NCBI GenBank assembly: GCA_037976565.1
Contig: CP137683.1
Location: 4,798,865 to 4,862,864, forward strand
Source: Mesocentrotus franciscanus
Lineage: Eukaryota; Echinodermata; Echinoidea; Camarodonta; Strongylocentrotidae
DNA: 64,000 bases
Direction: 5' to 3'
In this document: in pieces, positions 1 to 11,363 of the stretch
How positions within the stretch are numbered: position 1 is the first letter of the stretch
How the letters are laid out: the number at the start of each line of letters is the position of its first letter
Notes under the pieces: generated by a model
What the model was told of the DNA's origin: nothing
Databases searched by the model: none
What the model saw: the letters and a program-made list of their open reading frames with translations, nothing else
Program-made: the position numbers and the translations under genes

Positions 1-119
1 TTTATGGATGATTTTATACGTTCTGGGTGTGAAGATTGTGACTGAGTTCTGGCTGGAGAGGAATAATGAAATGGTATACGAGATGCAGATAAAGTTCAAG
101 AGAGTATGTTTGTGTGTAT

Positions 120-120
<1 letters not shown>

Positions 121-163
<43 letters not shown>

Positions 164-174
164 GAAAGAGAGAT
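121..174. repeat. (GA)n microsatellite
   Basis: An almost pure AG dinucleotide tract with a few AAG and GGG interruptions, followed by ATATAAGGGG. It is low-complexity sequence; the reading frames across it are artefacts. Confidence 0.95.
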
Positions 175-318
175 ATAAGGGGAAAAAAGAAATATATTGT
201 CAGAAAGACAAACGAATGAGGTAATAGAATCTCCGAACATGAAGTCCTCATTAGTTAATTATAATGCCTTTTGTTTTTTTATGGGTTTTTTCTTCCTTAT
301 ATTCCAAAGGGTTTTGTG

Positions 319-342
319 CTCTCTGTCTCTCTCTCCCTCCCT

Positions 343-374
<32 letters not shown>

Positions 375-486
375 TTAGCCCTTTCCCCCCTACATTTTTT
401 TGTACTTTTTCTGTTCCTGCTGCTGCTTCCTTTGATCCATGAATTGTTTTCATCACTCTCTCTCTCTCTCTCCTTCTCTCTCTTTC
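319..486. repeat. Two CT-rich microsatellite blocks
   Basis: CTCTCTCC/CCCTCC repeats at 319-374 and a second CT block at about 456-486 are separated by a T- and C-rich spacer. Serine/leucine-rich frames on the plus strand and Arg/Glu-rich frames on the minus strand here are by-products of the tract. Confidence 0.92.
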
Positions 487-878
487 TCGTTCTTGATCTA
501 TAATTGCTGTCGTTTAACGAAACCCTCTGGAAATAATTAATGGGTGCATTTATCATTCTTGTAAAATGAAACTGAAAGTTTCAAAAGCAATTCTATTCAT
601 GTATGATTATAATGAGTATATCCAGAGCGGAAAGGGTGGCTCGTTAAGTGTAGAATAATGATAGTCTAGTATTCCCTATATAAAAACCATTTGATTACAA
701 TTCCTTTATCTATATTCGTACTCCTCCTTCTACTTTTTATTCTTCCTCTTATTCTTCTACCTCTCTGTCTTTCTTATTATTCATGTTGTGTTTTTTAAAT
801 AAAATTGTTCTTCTTCTTTGTCGTTGTTCTTGTCGCGGCTATTTCTTCGTTTGCTTTTTCTTTTTTTCTTAATTCTAA

Positions 879-944
879 TTGAACAACCTCTTCTTTTTTT
901 TTTTGTTCTTCTTTTTTCCCTTCTTCTTCCCTTCTCTTCTTCTT

Positions 945-975
<31 letters not shown>

Positions 976-1139
976 TGATTATCATCATGATCATCATGAG
1001 CAGCAATATTGAACAATCTCTTCTTCTTTTTTGTTCTTCTTCTTTTCCTTCTTCTTTCCTTCTCCTCTTCTTCTTCTTCTTCTTCTTCTTCTTCTTTTTC
1101 TTCTTCGTATGATTATGATTATCATCATGAGCAGCAATA
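879..1139. repeat. 130-bp tandem duplication carrying (CTT)n
   Basis: Two adjacent units of about 130 bp (879-1008 and 1009-1139) each begin TTGAACAAYCTCTTCTT, continue through an expanded CTT run and end in ATTATCATCATGA..AGCAGCAATA. The flanks as well as the CTT tract are duplicated, so this is a segmental tandem duplication of a microsatellite and not simple slippage alone. Confidence 0.85.
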
Positions 1140-1361
1140 GCAGCAGCATTATCATTCTCAGCATTACTGTAATGATCATTGCTATTTGTATTATTAATCA
1201 CTATCATGACTATAATTATCAGTATTACTTGGCCATGTAGACAGAGAGGACTATGCTTAGATAAGCAATCATATGGTGAACGTGAGGAACTGTAAGAGAG
1301 AGGGTGTGTAGGGGGAGAGAGAAAGAAACAAAGAGGAAAGGAGAGTGGAGAGTGTCCGATC

Positions 1362-1363
<2 letters not shown>

Positions 1364-1428
<65 letters not shown>
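1364..1428. repeat. (TA)n microsatellite
   Basis: About 65 bp of uninterrupted alternating A and T, bordered by CCGATCGA on the left and GTGTCTATGTGTG on the right. Confidence 0.97.
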
Positions 1429-1431
<3 letters not shown>

Positions 1432-1459
1432 TCTATGTGTGTAATGTAACGCGATTTTG

Positions 1460-1878
1460 TCATAAAGTACTAGAAGGAACTAAGGCGGAAATAAGAGTAA
1501 TATCATAGCAAGCAATGGCTTTGAGTATCAGGCATGCGGTCATCCAATGTTGTTTTCCTCTCCGAGGAAATATAACACCTATGACAACATAATAACTGGC
1601 ACCGTGAACTACAACGCCATTGGTATAGGCTGAAAGTGCATCACACATCACTCCTTTGTCCTTGGCATGATGGTCGGTAAGAAGCCCGCCGTGACAGTGG
1701 TTTAGTCATACTGCTGGTAACGAAGATGGGTAATGTGATATGATAATGCAGTGCCTGTCCGAGCTGACTACCACCCGTAGATACGAGACACTAATACGAT
1801 GATGCCATATAATTCATCCTTGTTCGTTATGGATATGACAGGCCCATGCTAGTGCTATGATGTCGTGGGGTGCCATAT
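1460..1878 (-). pseudogene. Unassigned, unusually open frame (possible decayed coding sequence)
   Basis: On the minus strand one frame runs from about 1878 to the stop at 1460 with only two in-frame stops, both TGA, and an open downstream segment of about 80 codons. The block is visibly less AT-rich than its surroundings and has no simple repeats. The downstream segment includes GVVVHGASYYVVIGV followed by a basic, aromatic stretch (RRGKQHW). I do not recognise a domain. It could be a decayed transposon or host gene, or a chance open stretch in less AT-rich DNA. No clear splice sites or start were chosen. Confidence 0.2.
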
Positions 1879-2150
1879 CCCTCTGTGTTCACGACATTGA
1901 TTACCTGCGCTCACATATAGGCCTATGCACATCTAGGTAACAGTGTTGATGCACAAAGTAAAGCCTTATTGATTGGTTTTCATCATCCCTGACGACGAAG
2001 GGTATGATGAATTCAAGCTGGTAATACATCAAGCGGACTCCTATCAGTCTCATATAGAGGGAGAACGAAGTCAAGGAAAATGAAACTGGAACAGTGAGAA
2101 TAAGAGATAGACAGAGAGAGAGGAAAAGGTGGGACAAAATTATGAGAAAC

Positions 2151-2225
2151 ATAAAGAGAGAGAGAAGGGCAGCGAGAGAGAGAGAGAGAGAGGGAGAGGG
2201 AGAGGGAGAGGGAGGCACAGAGAGG

Positions 2226-2261
<36 letters not shown>
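2151..2261. repeat. (GA)n / GGGAGA-rich microsatellite
   Basis: Two GA blocks (about 2174-2212 and 2230-2260) are joined by GGAGGCACAG. The purine strand is the plus strand. Predicted Arg/Glu frames through it are artefacts. Confidence 0.93.
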
Positions 2262-5032
2262 ATGAGAATAACAGACCGAAATGTATGCAAGGCGAGTGGA
2301 AGGTTCATTAATAATAGAGTTGTGATAAAGTGAAGGGGTAACGAGAACTGCAACACAAAATAAGGTAGTTTTGTATTTGAATCTAAATGAGTGGGTGATA
2401 TGGCAGTGAACATGTTGTAAGATGCAAGGTGTTATTTAAAACTCTTACAGTATATCAATTTTATTAGACGCATGAACATGAAAATGCACTAAATGATATA
2501 TGTAGGCATGTGTTTATATAGATATAATACAAACTGACTTTATTTGCCCTTTCATTGCTTATTGGAGATGAATTACAAGTGTTATTATCATTAGAACAGT
2601 TTTATGTCTGACTATTCTACTACAACAAAATGCACGCAGAGCAGTCATTAGAAGAAGAAAAAAAAAATAAGTAAAAATTGAGAATAAATTGAAAGTAATT
2701 TTAGATTCAAGTCTCTCGCAGAATTCCATTTAAATTATTTATATAATCCAAGTCTTATCAAGTGTAGATTTCCTATCCTTTCCAACCAATCCGAAGTGTT
2801 AAGTATGCTTATTTTTAAAGAATCCGTCGTGTGTTTTATTATACTTTTTAATTATTATTATTATATTTGTGAATTGATCAGAATTTGTGACCTAAATATA
2901 TATACTGGGGTCGAGTCGTGATGGTGATGACGATTATACCATTTATGTTATCGGGTGATTTCATTTCTGGCGTAGTTAATTAATTCCATCTAATTTAGAA
3001 ATGCCAGAAATAACTTCAGATATAACATGTAAATGCAGAATCAGGCTGTATTGTTTATATCGCATTACTTTGTATCTGGTGTGCTTTCCATTTTCCGTTA
3101 TAATAGCTTTCTCATTTCCATGGTAATCATTCTGGAAATATATTTCCTTGTCACCTATATTACAAGCATACAGAGAATTGCCTTTTGAATGTTTTACGAA
3201 ACTATGTAACTCGCATGGCCATACACGTGGATTATTGTCATTGAGAGTTGATTGCACGAATAAAAGTAAACGTACTTTTAAAAAATTGTGACGGAAAAAG
3301 ATATATGTAAAATGAAATGCTCTTATGATGGTTATCTCTAATGAAAACGTGTACACAATGTGAGTGCTAAACATTTTTTTCTTAAATTTTCAAACCCAAT
3401 GGAAGTCCCTACAGGTCATTAGGAAGAAAATATGGAATAGAAACAAATCTCTACGAGATTAAGCGACAATAATCAATATTAAAATAGTAGGTGATTATGA
3501 AAATACTTGCAAAAAAGACACATCAACACAACATTGAATAAGTAAGGTGCATGAAGGTATTCTTTCCTTGTACTAGGTATGTGTATACTGCTTCAACAAA
3601 TGTGAGACCAAGTGTTGTCGATACTTGCAACTATACAATGGACGCTGTAAATAGAAACATAGTATTCTACACTGGCGATTATATGTCTATGTCTTGATCG
3701 ATGAGTCTAATGAGTCTAGCTCAGACAGACCTTTTAAAGGAGTTTTCCATTCCCTTACGTGACCATCTGACGACGATCACGTTTTCAATCATCTGACTGT
3801 TAGAGATTATTGCCGCTATAAAATTATATGAAAGTGGCGGTCAGTAATTTGTTTTCTGTTCTTGTTATCGAGTGTAGGCGTAGGTAATGAAACCACGTGA
3901 AGAATAACAAGCAAAGTAATTCCCTCTCCGTGAAGTCCATTTCAGACTAGACAAATTGTTGTTAGCAGTGTCTGCAAGATGTTTGGCAAGTCTTGTCATT
4001 TTAAGGTCAAAGAAACATATTCCTAATTCTGCTACTTGAACAAAGCTGTCAGCTCTGTGTACTTAGCAGAAAAGTCTTTGTAGTATCGAAAGTTGTGATA
4101 TGCAAAGAAGAAAGTAACACTATGGTATATATGAAAGAACATACTTCACTCATCTTGTATTATTCATGGTAAATTTAGAACACCAGATTTGGCGTAGAAA
4201 GAAAAAGGCCAAAGGACAAACAAATGGGAGAAAAATTATGATTTAAAAAAAAAAAGAAAATGTTAAATATCACTTTAGTTGATTGCATATGCGAATTAAT
4301 TAATTAATGTATAAAAACGTTGAATACCGTTTTTTTTTTAGCTTTATGATTTCTTATATCATTTTTCTTTTCAGAAGAAAAATTCTTTATACCTGCACCT
4401 ATTATTTGACATGTTTTTATACACCCCTAAATGAAAAATATGTAATCCTTCAAAACAACCATGAAAACTGTTGTTGTTGTTTTTTTCGGTTGAAAGCAAA
4501 TTTCCTTACAAATACGTCAAGGAGTTGTAAATGACTCGATTTTTAGCTTTTAAAAAATATAAATTTCTTATTCTCTTTCGAATATTCCTCAAATGCAATC
4601 TGCTTATCTAATTTTTCTCGTTTTAATAAAATGTCTTATATTCAGGGCGAACTTACCCTTTGACACTGTTAGAAGGGAAAGGCTGTACCTTTTTTTATTA
4701 GTCAAATCTTTGTAGGAAGAACTCGATGACGTACGTGTAGCATTTGACACGTTGCTTTCATATAATACGGGGTCTTGACTAGAAGTTTAAATGACATGTG
4801 TTTTGATGCATATCAAGTGAAACGTGCACTGATTGAATGGTCATAATATTGTCATTGAAGTTATTGTGCCGCAAAATTGCATCCAATATACCAAGCAATG
4901 CAATGGCTCTCCCGTCAGGTTCTTTATACAAGTATTTGCCTGAATATTCACATTTGTATCTAGATCACTAAATACTTATACAGTATTAAAATCAGGAAAA
5001 TGAACGTTACGATTAATTGCGATTAATGTGCA
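2262..5032. other. AT-rich intergenic or intronic DNA, no gene seen
   Basis: No coding frame with recognisable protein character, no tRNA-like promoter pair and no clear terminal inverted repeat were seen. Short homopolymer runs are scattered through it. The longest frame (2976-3374, minus, 132 codons) shows no motif I recognise and could be a chance frame. Confidence 0.6.
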
Positions 5033-5283
5033 TACTACTACTACTTCTACTACTACTACTACTACTAATAATAATAATAATAATAAAAATGATGATGATA
5101 AAAATGATAAATGTAATAACAATAATAATATCAATGATGTTAATGATAATAACAATAATACAAACGAAGATAATGATAATAATACTAATAATACTAATAA
5201 TAATGATAATAACAATAATGATAATAATACTACTACTACTACTACTACTACTAATAATAATAATAACAATAATAATAATATTA
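5033..5283. repeat. Compound trinucleotide repeat (CTA)n / (ATA)n / (AAT)n
   Basis: CTA repeats at about 5033-5067 pass into ATA repeats, then a degenerate ATAATGATAACAAT region and a second ACT block near 5228-5252 followed by AAT repeats. Frames encoding poly-Asn/Thr or poly-Ile/Leu here are artefacts of the repeat. Confidence 0.93.
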
Positions 5284-5404
5284 ACTAGAAAAGTAATTCG
5301 TCATCAGGACGAATTAGGTGATCTGTCTTCAATTCTTATGATCATGCTAATCTTCAATTCAATGATCCAATTTAATGATGTTAATGTAAAATGATGTATT
5401 AAGA

Positions 5405-5560
5405 TATGAACTGATGAATGAAGTACTGATGAACTGATATATTGAACTGATGTGAAATGAACTGAATTGATGAGCTAAACTGATGAACTGATGAATGAAC
5501 TGATAGATTGAACTGTGACCTAATAACAATAATAATAATATTAATAATAATAATAAGAAA
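5405..5560. repeat. Degenerate TGAACTGATGAA tandem repeat followed by (AAT)n
   Basis: The motif TGAACTGATGAA and variants (TGAACTGATATAT, TGAGCTAAACTGATGAA) recur about ten times between 5405 and 5517, followed by an AATAAT tract to about 5560. Confidence 0.8.
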
Positions 5561-5689
5561 TTTTAAAGAGTTACCAAAAACGCTTTCAAACATATTTATA
5601 CACGGCTGGTAAGCAATTCCATTTGTGTTTTGGTTTTGCTGGTCACGGTGACGCAACAATAAGCTTGTTTACATTGTTGTCAAAGATTT

Positions 5690-5792
5690 GGCGCCTCTAG
5701 ACAAGGCGCGCTTTTGTGGCGCGTTTCCGAACGCGCTCCCTTTTGCACACGAAACGCATAACACGCGATTGTGAGAGCGCGTACGTACGTGC
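5690..5792. other. CpG-dense patch in AT-rich surroundings
   Basis: Within about 100 bp lie GGCGCC, AGGCGCGC, GTGGCGCG, GAACGCGC, ACGCGA, AGAGCGCG and TACGTACGTG, while the flanks are AT-rich. This could be a small unmethylated promoter-like island or part of a GC-rich transposable element. No TATA box with a clear downstream coding exon was identified, so the function is open. Confidence 0.35.
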
Positions 5793-6300
5793 ACTTAGAA
5801 ATTGTGTCATTCTCTCGTGGCTTTTAGGAGAGGCAAGACCTGTTGATTTGGACAATCAAAAATACCCACCCACCATCCCCAATATCACCGCCTGTGTAGC
5901 ATTAGGTTGTCTTGCAAGCAATAAGATTCTGTAATAATGGTTTTATTGGTTTAAGGAATATTTATGATTGACACGATATTTGTGTTGTCTCACAGATACG
6001 AATGCAATTATGCATGGAGATTGTTTTAAATGCTTGTAGGTCAAGCAATCGAATAGGGTACAGTGGAATTTCAGTTAAAGGAGATTTGATATAAAACAAT
6101 GTTGTTAATATAGCGAATAACATTCCTGGTCCCAGCTCGTTATACCATATTTTGTTGTTTGTTGTTTAATTATATATAACGGCATTTCTGCTGTAGCATG
6201 GTAATTTTAATGGTACAAAGAACCTCGTTATACCGACTTTCCGCTGTATACAGTGGGTTTGAAAGTATTCAGTGATTGTGTTAATGAATGACAGGATAAT

Positions 6301-6980
6301 TGAGTGATTTCAAGTTCGGTGTTGAAGGCTGGTGTTGGTGTTGTGAGAACACCAACACCAGCTACAACACCGAACTTGAAATCATGCTGGTGTTGAGGTT
6401 GACCTCGGAAAATATGACGCATTTCCGGTAGTCTGTGTTGAGGGCTGGTGTTGAATGTCGTCTGCTGAACCGAGTATCGCGGTTGGTGTTGACGATTTAC
6501 GTGTAATTTTCCCATTCACCAACACCAGCCCCTAGGGATTGTGAAATTTATGATTTCAAGTTTGGTGTTGGTGTTGGTGTTGCAGTATCGCAGGTAACTG
6601 TGCGTGCATCTGTCAAGAATCTCAAGATCAAGCCAAGGTAAAATCCATTTTCCCGTAAAAACAACTGTAAATCATGGGAGCTATATACGTTTTTCAAGAG
6701 AAATGATATTTTCTCTATTCATTTTTTAATATGACTTTACATTTGATATTCGATGTGATGTGATTCATTGAAATTTTTGAAAGGATTATGCTTTTATCGC
6801 AAGACTTTTCGCCTGTAGTGTGACGTCACTCGGCGTTGAGGCTGGTGTTGAGCTATCGATAACGTGATCGGTATCGTCCTTCTAAACTGACTGTCGGTGT
6901 TGGCCGGAGCTCGGTTAAGCAGCCTTTCCACGCTCTCAACACCAACACCGACACCGAACACCGTACTTGAAATCACTCAT
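6301..6980. mobile_element. Foldback (MITE-like) element made of GGTGTTG/CAACACC motifs
   Basis: The outer ends match as inverted repeats: GAGTGATTTCAAGT at 6302-6315 against ACTTGAAATCACTC near 6965-6978, continuing inward as GGTGTTG-type motifs. Inside is a near-perfect hairpin: left arm 6306-6342, a 5-base loop, right arm 6348-6383, differing only at a 4-5 base internal bulge. A further hairpin pairs 6441-6456 with 6515-6532, and another GATTTCAAG start lies at 6552. The element may be two nested copies. No coding capacity is seen. A target-site duplication was not established. Confidence 0.8.
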
Positions 6981-7059
6981 AGTATTCCCAAAGGACATGC
7001 ACGGTAATACTATAACAAATTAAAAGTTTACTCGGATCTGGAACAAATTGCTTGGTCGC

Positions 7060-7215
7060 ACAAATATCTGCGGTTGGCTCCGCAGTCGTGGGCCGTGAGC
7101 CGAGGAATTTTGTCCCGGTCATGTTTTTTCAGATCAGGGGTCTAAAGATCGGGTTTTCGCCCTCACCTCATCCGTAAGGGGTCACGGAGTGGCCTCGGGG
7201 GGAGGGGGTGTCTAA
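7060..7215. other. GC-rich block with small hairpin, unassigned
   Basis: CTGCGG, a short TTGGCT loop and CCGCAG form a hairpin at about 7069-7086. The sequence continues GC-rich to a G-run near 7198-7209. It stands out from the AT-rich flanks. I compared it by eye with spliceosomal and other common small RNAs and found no match. It is probably part of an unrecognised repeat. Confidence 0.3.
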
Positions 7216-7467
7216 ATACGCGCATCGCGTATAATTTGCGTTGTGACATGTGTAATTGCAATTGGTGCATGCTATATGAATAAAATGACTGTTTGAAATA
7301 TAGGTCGCCGACCTGGACGGAATTTATCAATTTTGGCCTTCATCACACTTACATATAATAGCAAGAAATTATATTACCATTCGTAAGACCAGTAATTCCA
7401 GGAGCCTCGCTCGATTTTACATGCGGGGAGGTATACCTGGAGGAAAGTGATGGAGCCCGGTTGGGAA

Positions 7468-7970
7468 CACTTTTGCTGGAATCGTTGATGAGAGCTGGGA
7501 ATAGGTGGTGCACCCGGGTTACTTAAAATTTTCCACGTTTGATCGGGCGGTATATCTGATGGCTAAACGCTTGGATATCAGGTTATGTATGGGGTGCAAA
7601 TTTCCTAATTTTCCAGCATTGATTCCAGCACTAGTTCTGTAATCGGATTGGATACTCAAATTTGTGTGTAATGCACTTTTGCTGGAATCGTTGATGAGAG
7701 CTGGGAATAGGTTGTGCATCCGGGTTACATACAGATCTTCCCCGTCTGATCGGGCATTCCTGACGGCTAGCAAGGGTGCTCGTATCAATGTGGAGGGGAC
7801 ATTCGTTTACGAGAAGGGTTTCTAGCCGTGGTTTAACCCTTCTCTGGCTACACGATTGGATTTCACATATTTGATCTTAAGGTTTATGTATGGGGTGCAG
7901 ATTACAGCTTAGATTCCAGCACTAGTTCTGTAATTGGGCTGGATACTCAAATATGTGTGTAATGCAATTA
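7468..7970. repeat. Two-unit degenerate tandem repeat (A1-B1-A2-B2)
   Basis: Block A (starting CACTTTTGCTGGAATCGTTG) occurs at 7468-7564 and 7674-7770. Block B (TATGTATGGGGTGC through TGTGTGTAATGCA) occurs at about 7585-7676 and 7886-7970. Unit 2 carries about 100 extra bases between its A and B blocks, including the inverted pair GAGAAGGGTT (7811-7820) and AACCCTTCTC (7835-7844). Divergence between the units suggests an old duplication. No coding potential was identified. Confidence 0.8.
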
Positions 7971-8444
7971 TAATAATTGGCGTGAATTCATGTACCGCCA
8001 TGGTAAAATGATACATGTACAAATGATAGAATCCAATGTTAAATAAAAGCCACGAAAAATGCATAATTCGAACGGTTTGTCGTTTCCTCATTTATCAGCC
8101 GTGAATAATAACCATTATAATAATATATTAATACCGAAGGTCGGGGTTGCACCAACTCTCTTCCCGAGCCAGGGTTACGGCCAATAACCACTCATAACTA
8201 TCATGATGAATAGAGAGTTCAGTATAAATGCTAACGGCGTAAATGAGAGGTCCCTCTTGACCAGGTTCCCTCTCGCCCGGCAAGGGTTCTGAGGAGGCTC
8301 AGGCAGGTCGTCATTCTTTTCTGGACCAAAACCTACAAAACGAGAATAGAGCAGAACAGAGATTTTGAGAGCAAACCTGAAGAGAAAAGTGGTTACATCA
8401 AGATAATTTATACGATATGGCAAGACAGAGGTCTATTCCCAACA

Positions 8445-8830
8445 CCAGGGCAGACGCTGACGGATCAGGTACGTGTGATACAGAGAAATGTGTTATGGAC
8501 ATAGGTCGACAGAGAAGAGATCAGATGTAGAGTGGACAGACCGGTATCTATGAGAGATGCGCATGAGGAAATTCTATCAGAGGAAAGTGAAGAAGAGTAA
8601 AAAGTATCGACAGCCCCGTTAGTGACAACGTTCATCGCCTCAGATAGGATACAAACGATCTCATCTTTGCCGGAGCAATCCTGGTAACAGAGGGACTAGA
8701 TGTCAGAAAACAGGACAACACAACAAGATCCCGCCCATCACCATGGAAAAGGAAACTTGAAAACCAGGTATATACCAGAGATATTATGAAAGATGAGAGT
8801 CTGGATTCGGTAATAATTAGTTTATATTTG
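8445..8830 (+). mobile_element. Non-LTR retrotransposon remnant, region upstream of the RT domain
   Basis: The frame from 8445 reads PGQTLTDQVRVIQRNVLWT, then a stop, then VDREEIRCRV. This resembles the conserved 'aDQar.I...w.t..E.eeIrr' block found before the RT domain in some non-LTR polyproteins. In another frame from 8657 the DLIFAGAILVTEGL block is followed by SRPSPWKRKLE, like the '(P)PWKRR(I/L)' motif of the same proteins. Between the two lie a frameshift and stops (TAG in the first block, TAA after the acidic run at about 8600). The piece is a dead fragment, truncated at both ends. Family-level assignment is from memory of the motif pattern; the clade is uncertain. Confidence 0.5.
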
Positions 8831-9068
8831 TCAGTTATTAAGCAAAGGTCACGAGCAGATGTGGGTGTCACTGAGACATTCCGGTTCCATAAATTATGAA
8901 GACGTACAAACAGACTTTAACAAGCATATAGACGTTTTTTTAATTCATTTCTTTTCATTTGCCTCCTTTAATTTGCGTCCTTTTGCATCCTTCCGCGTCA
9001 GTTCTGGAGACACACTGAAAATATATCCCTGAACATGGATTTTCTGTTCTCGTGTTTGCATAGTAAAA

Positions 9069-9196
9069 CCTCAGTCACACCGCCCCACCGACTCAAGACC
9101 GATTCCAAACCGACTCACCTTTGGCCATTGGGGTAGTATAATTGTTTGATCGGTCTTTTGTCGATCTGGTGTCGGGTTTGTTGGTGTGACTCAGTT
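9069..9196. mobile_element. Small foldback element, TCACACC ends
   Basis: The left end CTCAGTCACACC (9070-9081) and right end GGTGTGACTCAG (9183-9194) are inverted repeats with one mismatch. The arms continue with CCGACT / AGACCGAT motifs on the left and ATCGGTCT / TGTCGG motifs on the right. It is about 130 bp long with no coding capacity. The central sequence CACCTTTGGCCATTGGGG is unpaired. Confidence 0.65.
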
Positions 9197-9204
9197 ATAC
9201 GGCT

Positions 9205-9648
9205 CCAGTTTCCGAAGGTAATGTCGTGCAATCTCCTCGTTGCATTTAATGAAACGGCAGACCTAAAAATGAAATTGAATTCGCAGAGGCGTCGGGTTCA
9301 CGGAGATAATGTCAGCTGCATAATCAGAATACAACACGACTCGTGCACGAACACAATATGTTTCTGCCCTATTATTTGATTGATTTTCACCTTGGATTAA
9401 TAATGTTTCTCTTAATTCGCAATATCCATACACGTGTGCGTTATGGCGCGTGTTCGGGAAATATTTTTTAAAGAATCATTTCTGCTTTCACCTTGGGTTA
9501 ATAATGTTTCTCTTAATTCGCAATATCCATACACGTGTGCGTTATGGCACGAGTTCGGGGAAATATTTTTTAAAGAATTATTTCTGCTGTATTTCTCTAC
9601 TCACTGACAGTTTCGATTTTCCAGTTTCTGAAGGTAATGCCGTGCAAT
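9205..9648. repeat. Dispersed 28-bp direct repeat flanking a tandem duplication
   Basis: CCAGTTTCCGAAGGTAATG at 9205 recurs as CCAGTTTCTGAAGGTAATG at 9621, each followed by YCGTGCAAT. The first copy starts just right of the small foldback element. The pair brackets the 101-bp tandem duplication at 9385-9587. Confidence 0.7.
9385..9587. repeat. 101-bp tandem duplication
   Basis: Two adjacent units (9385-9485 and 9486-9587) start TTTCACCTTGG and share nearly every base through CACGTGTGCGTTATGGC, the A/T run AAATATTTTTTAAAGAAT and TTTCTGC. The few differences suggest a relatively recent event. Confidence 0.9.
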
Positions 9649-10017
9649 TTTCAGAATAGTTTGTCAAGAAATGGCATTACAAAAATTACTCAAATACATT
9701 TGGCATCCTTCTTATTCCTTGTATACTTCAGTTTGTTACGAATTTCTACTTTCGACTTACAACAATATCACGTTTTTATGAAGGTCTATTTTTAACATGT
9801 TGTACACCTCCTACTGATTGAGAAACAACATCAGATGAATATAAGTATATTTAAACGTATAAAGGAAAGGGCGAATGTGGTTCGTGTCCAAAACAAAATC
9901 TGTATACATGTAAGAAAATAGAGATAGAAGGAGGTACGGTGCGGTTAGGAGAGAACAATAAACAGAAAATGAGAGTATCAAAAAGGAAGGACGTTTACAT
10001 TGCGTATGAGAAAAGTA

Positions 10018-10110
10018 GAGAGGGAGAGGGAAGAGAGAGAGGGCAAGAGGGATAGGGAATTAGGGATATATAGAGAAAATAAGACAAAGAAAGAAAGAGA
10101 GAGAGGAGGG
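10018..10110. repeat. GA-rich low-complexity block
   Basis: A purine-rich region of AGAGGGAGAGGGAAGAGAG followed by AAAGAAAGAGAGAGAGG, degenerate compared with the pure GA tracts elsewhere. Confidence 0.8.
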
Positions 10111-11363
10111 GGATAGAACGAACTTAGTAACAACCGTCTTGACCAGCTACGAGCGCAAGTGAAAAGATGAATAAACGTATTCTGTCATTTCCGCGGGCTA
10201 TGCCCTGCTAATATTGCGAGTGTCGCCAGTATGTTGCTTCCCATTAATTCTCAATCGTCATATTTCCCCATCATACTACAACTGCTAAGTCCTTGAAAGA
10301 TTAACTCAAAATTCATGGAGATGATAAAATGTGATTTGGCAATTCAACTCCTACGGCTGAGCCGTATTACCCCCATTGGACCGCATGAACTGCAAGTACT
10401 CGAATAATTTGTCAAAATATCGAAATAAATTTATAGAAATGGTAGTGGACAACGTCAGCATTGTTGCCAACGATACAGGGAGGAAATATCTGCCATGAAG
10501 ACCATTTCCTCCTTAGGGAGGCTAAGATTATTGGCTTTTCAAGAGCTCATCTTCACAACAGATCAATCAAAGTGTTCAGAGTAGGCATAGCCAAGGAGGT
10601 AGGATTTTCTAAGCTCTGTTTTTGTTGACCTTAGTACAATGGAAAATGAAGCTGTTAGTTGTAATTTTTAAACAAAACAAAATAGATAATCACCAATATG
10701 ATACATTGTGACAACATTATATGGGAAACTAAATTATTTCATGAGCAGTTGGTTTGATGTGTTTGATGGCAAAGTCATTATGTTGGGTTTTCAAGATATT
10801 ACTGTGGTTTATTAGGTTTACAATAATTAACTTCAGTAAATATCTGAATATACTGGTTCAAAATGATTTAGATTTAACTTATCTATTAATAAAGATGTGA
10901 ATTCTTAGCAATGAACAGAGGAAAGTTGTTACCACATAACCCAAAAATATTTATAGCTCTGGCTGAACTTTTCTCAAGATGAAAATTTTTTTAAGATGAC
11001 CTAAAAGTCCATTCCTGGAGATACATGGTGTCTGTCTTGAAAGGTTGATTCAGCTTCTGCACCGGTGTATCGCTAGTGTCATTCAATTCAGTATTGCATG
11101 GTGAGAGCCACTGAATAGATCATCTGACTGCCAAGAAACATAGATCTGAGTTGTGTTAACCATTTCCAATCCACCAAATATGAGGGCAAAATGATTACGA
11201 GGGGCGTTAACAAATAGCCCGACTATGAGGGAGCAGGTATTCGGGGACGTAATTATGTTTCACGAATATTTCATCTTTCCCATTACAGGTGAGATCATTT
11301 AAATTCAGCAGCACCCCAACCTAGGTACAAGAGAAGCCGTTCAAATAGGGACTTTACACAAAA
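10111..11363. other. Intergenic DNA, no gene seen
   Basis: No recognisable coding frame, tandem repeat or inverted-repeat element was found by eye. The block shortly before the transposase remnant (11170-11360) is less AT-rich and may belong to the same decayed element, but no end could be fixed. Confidence 0.5.

Noticed and set aside
5716..5934. 72-codon frame across the CpG-dense patch
   Set aside because: Openness is expected in CG-rich DNA. There is no domain, splice site or homologous frame to support it.
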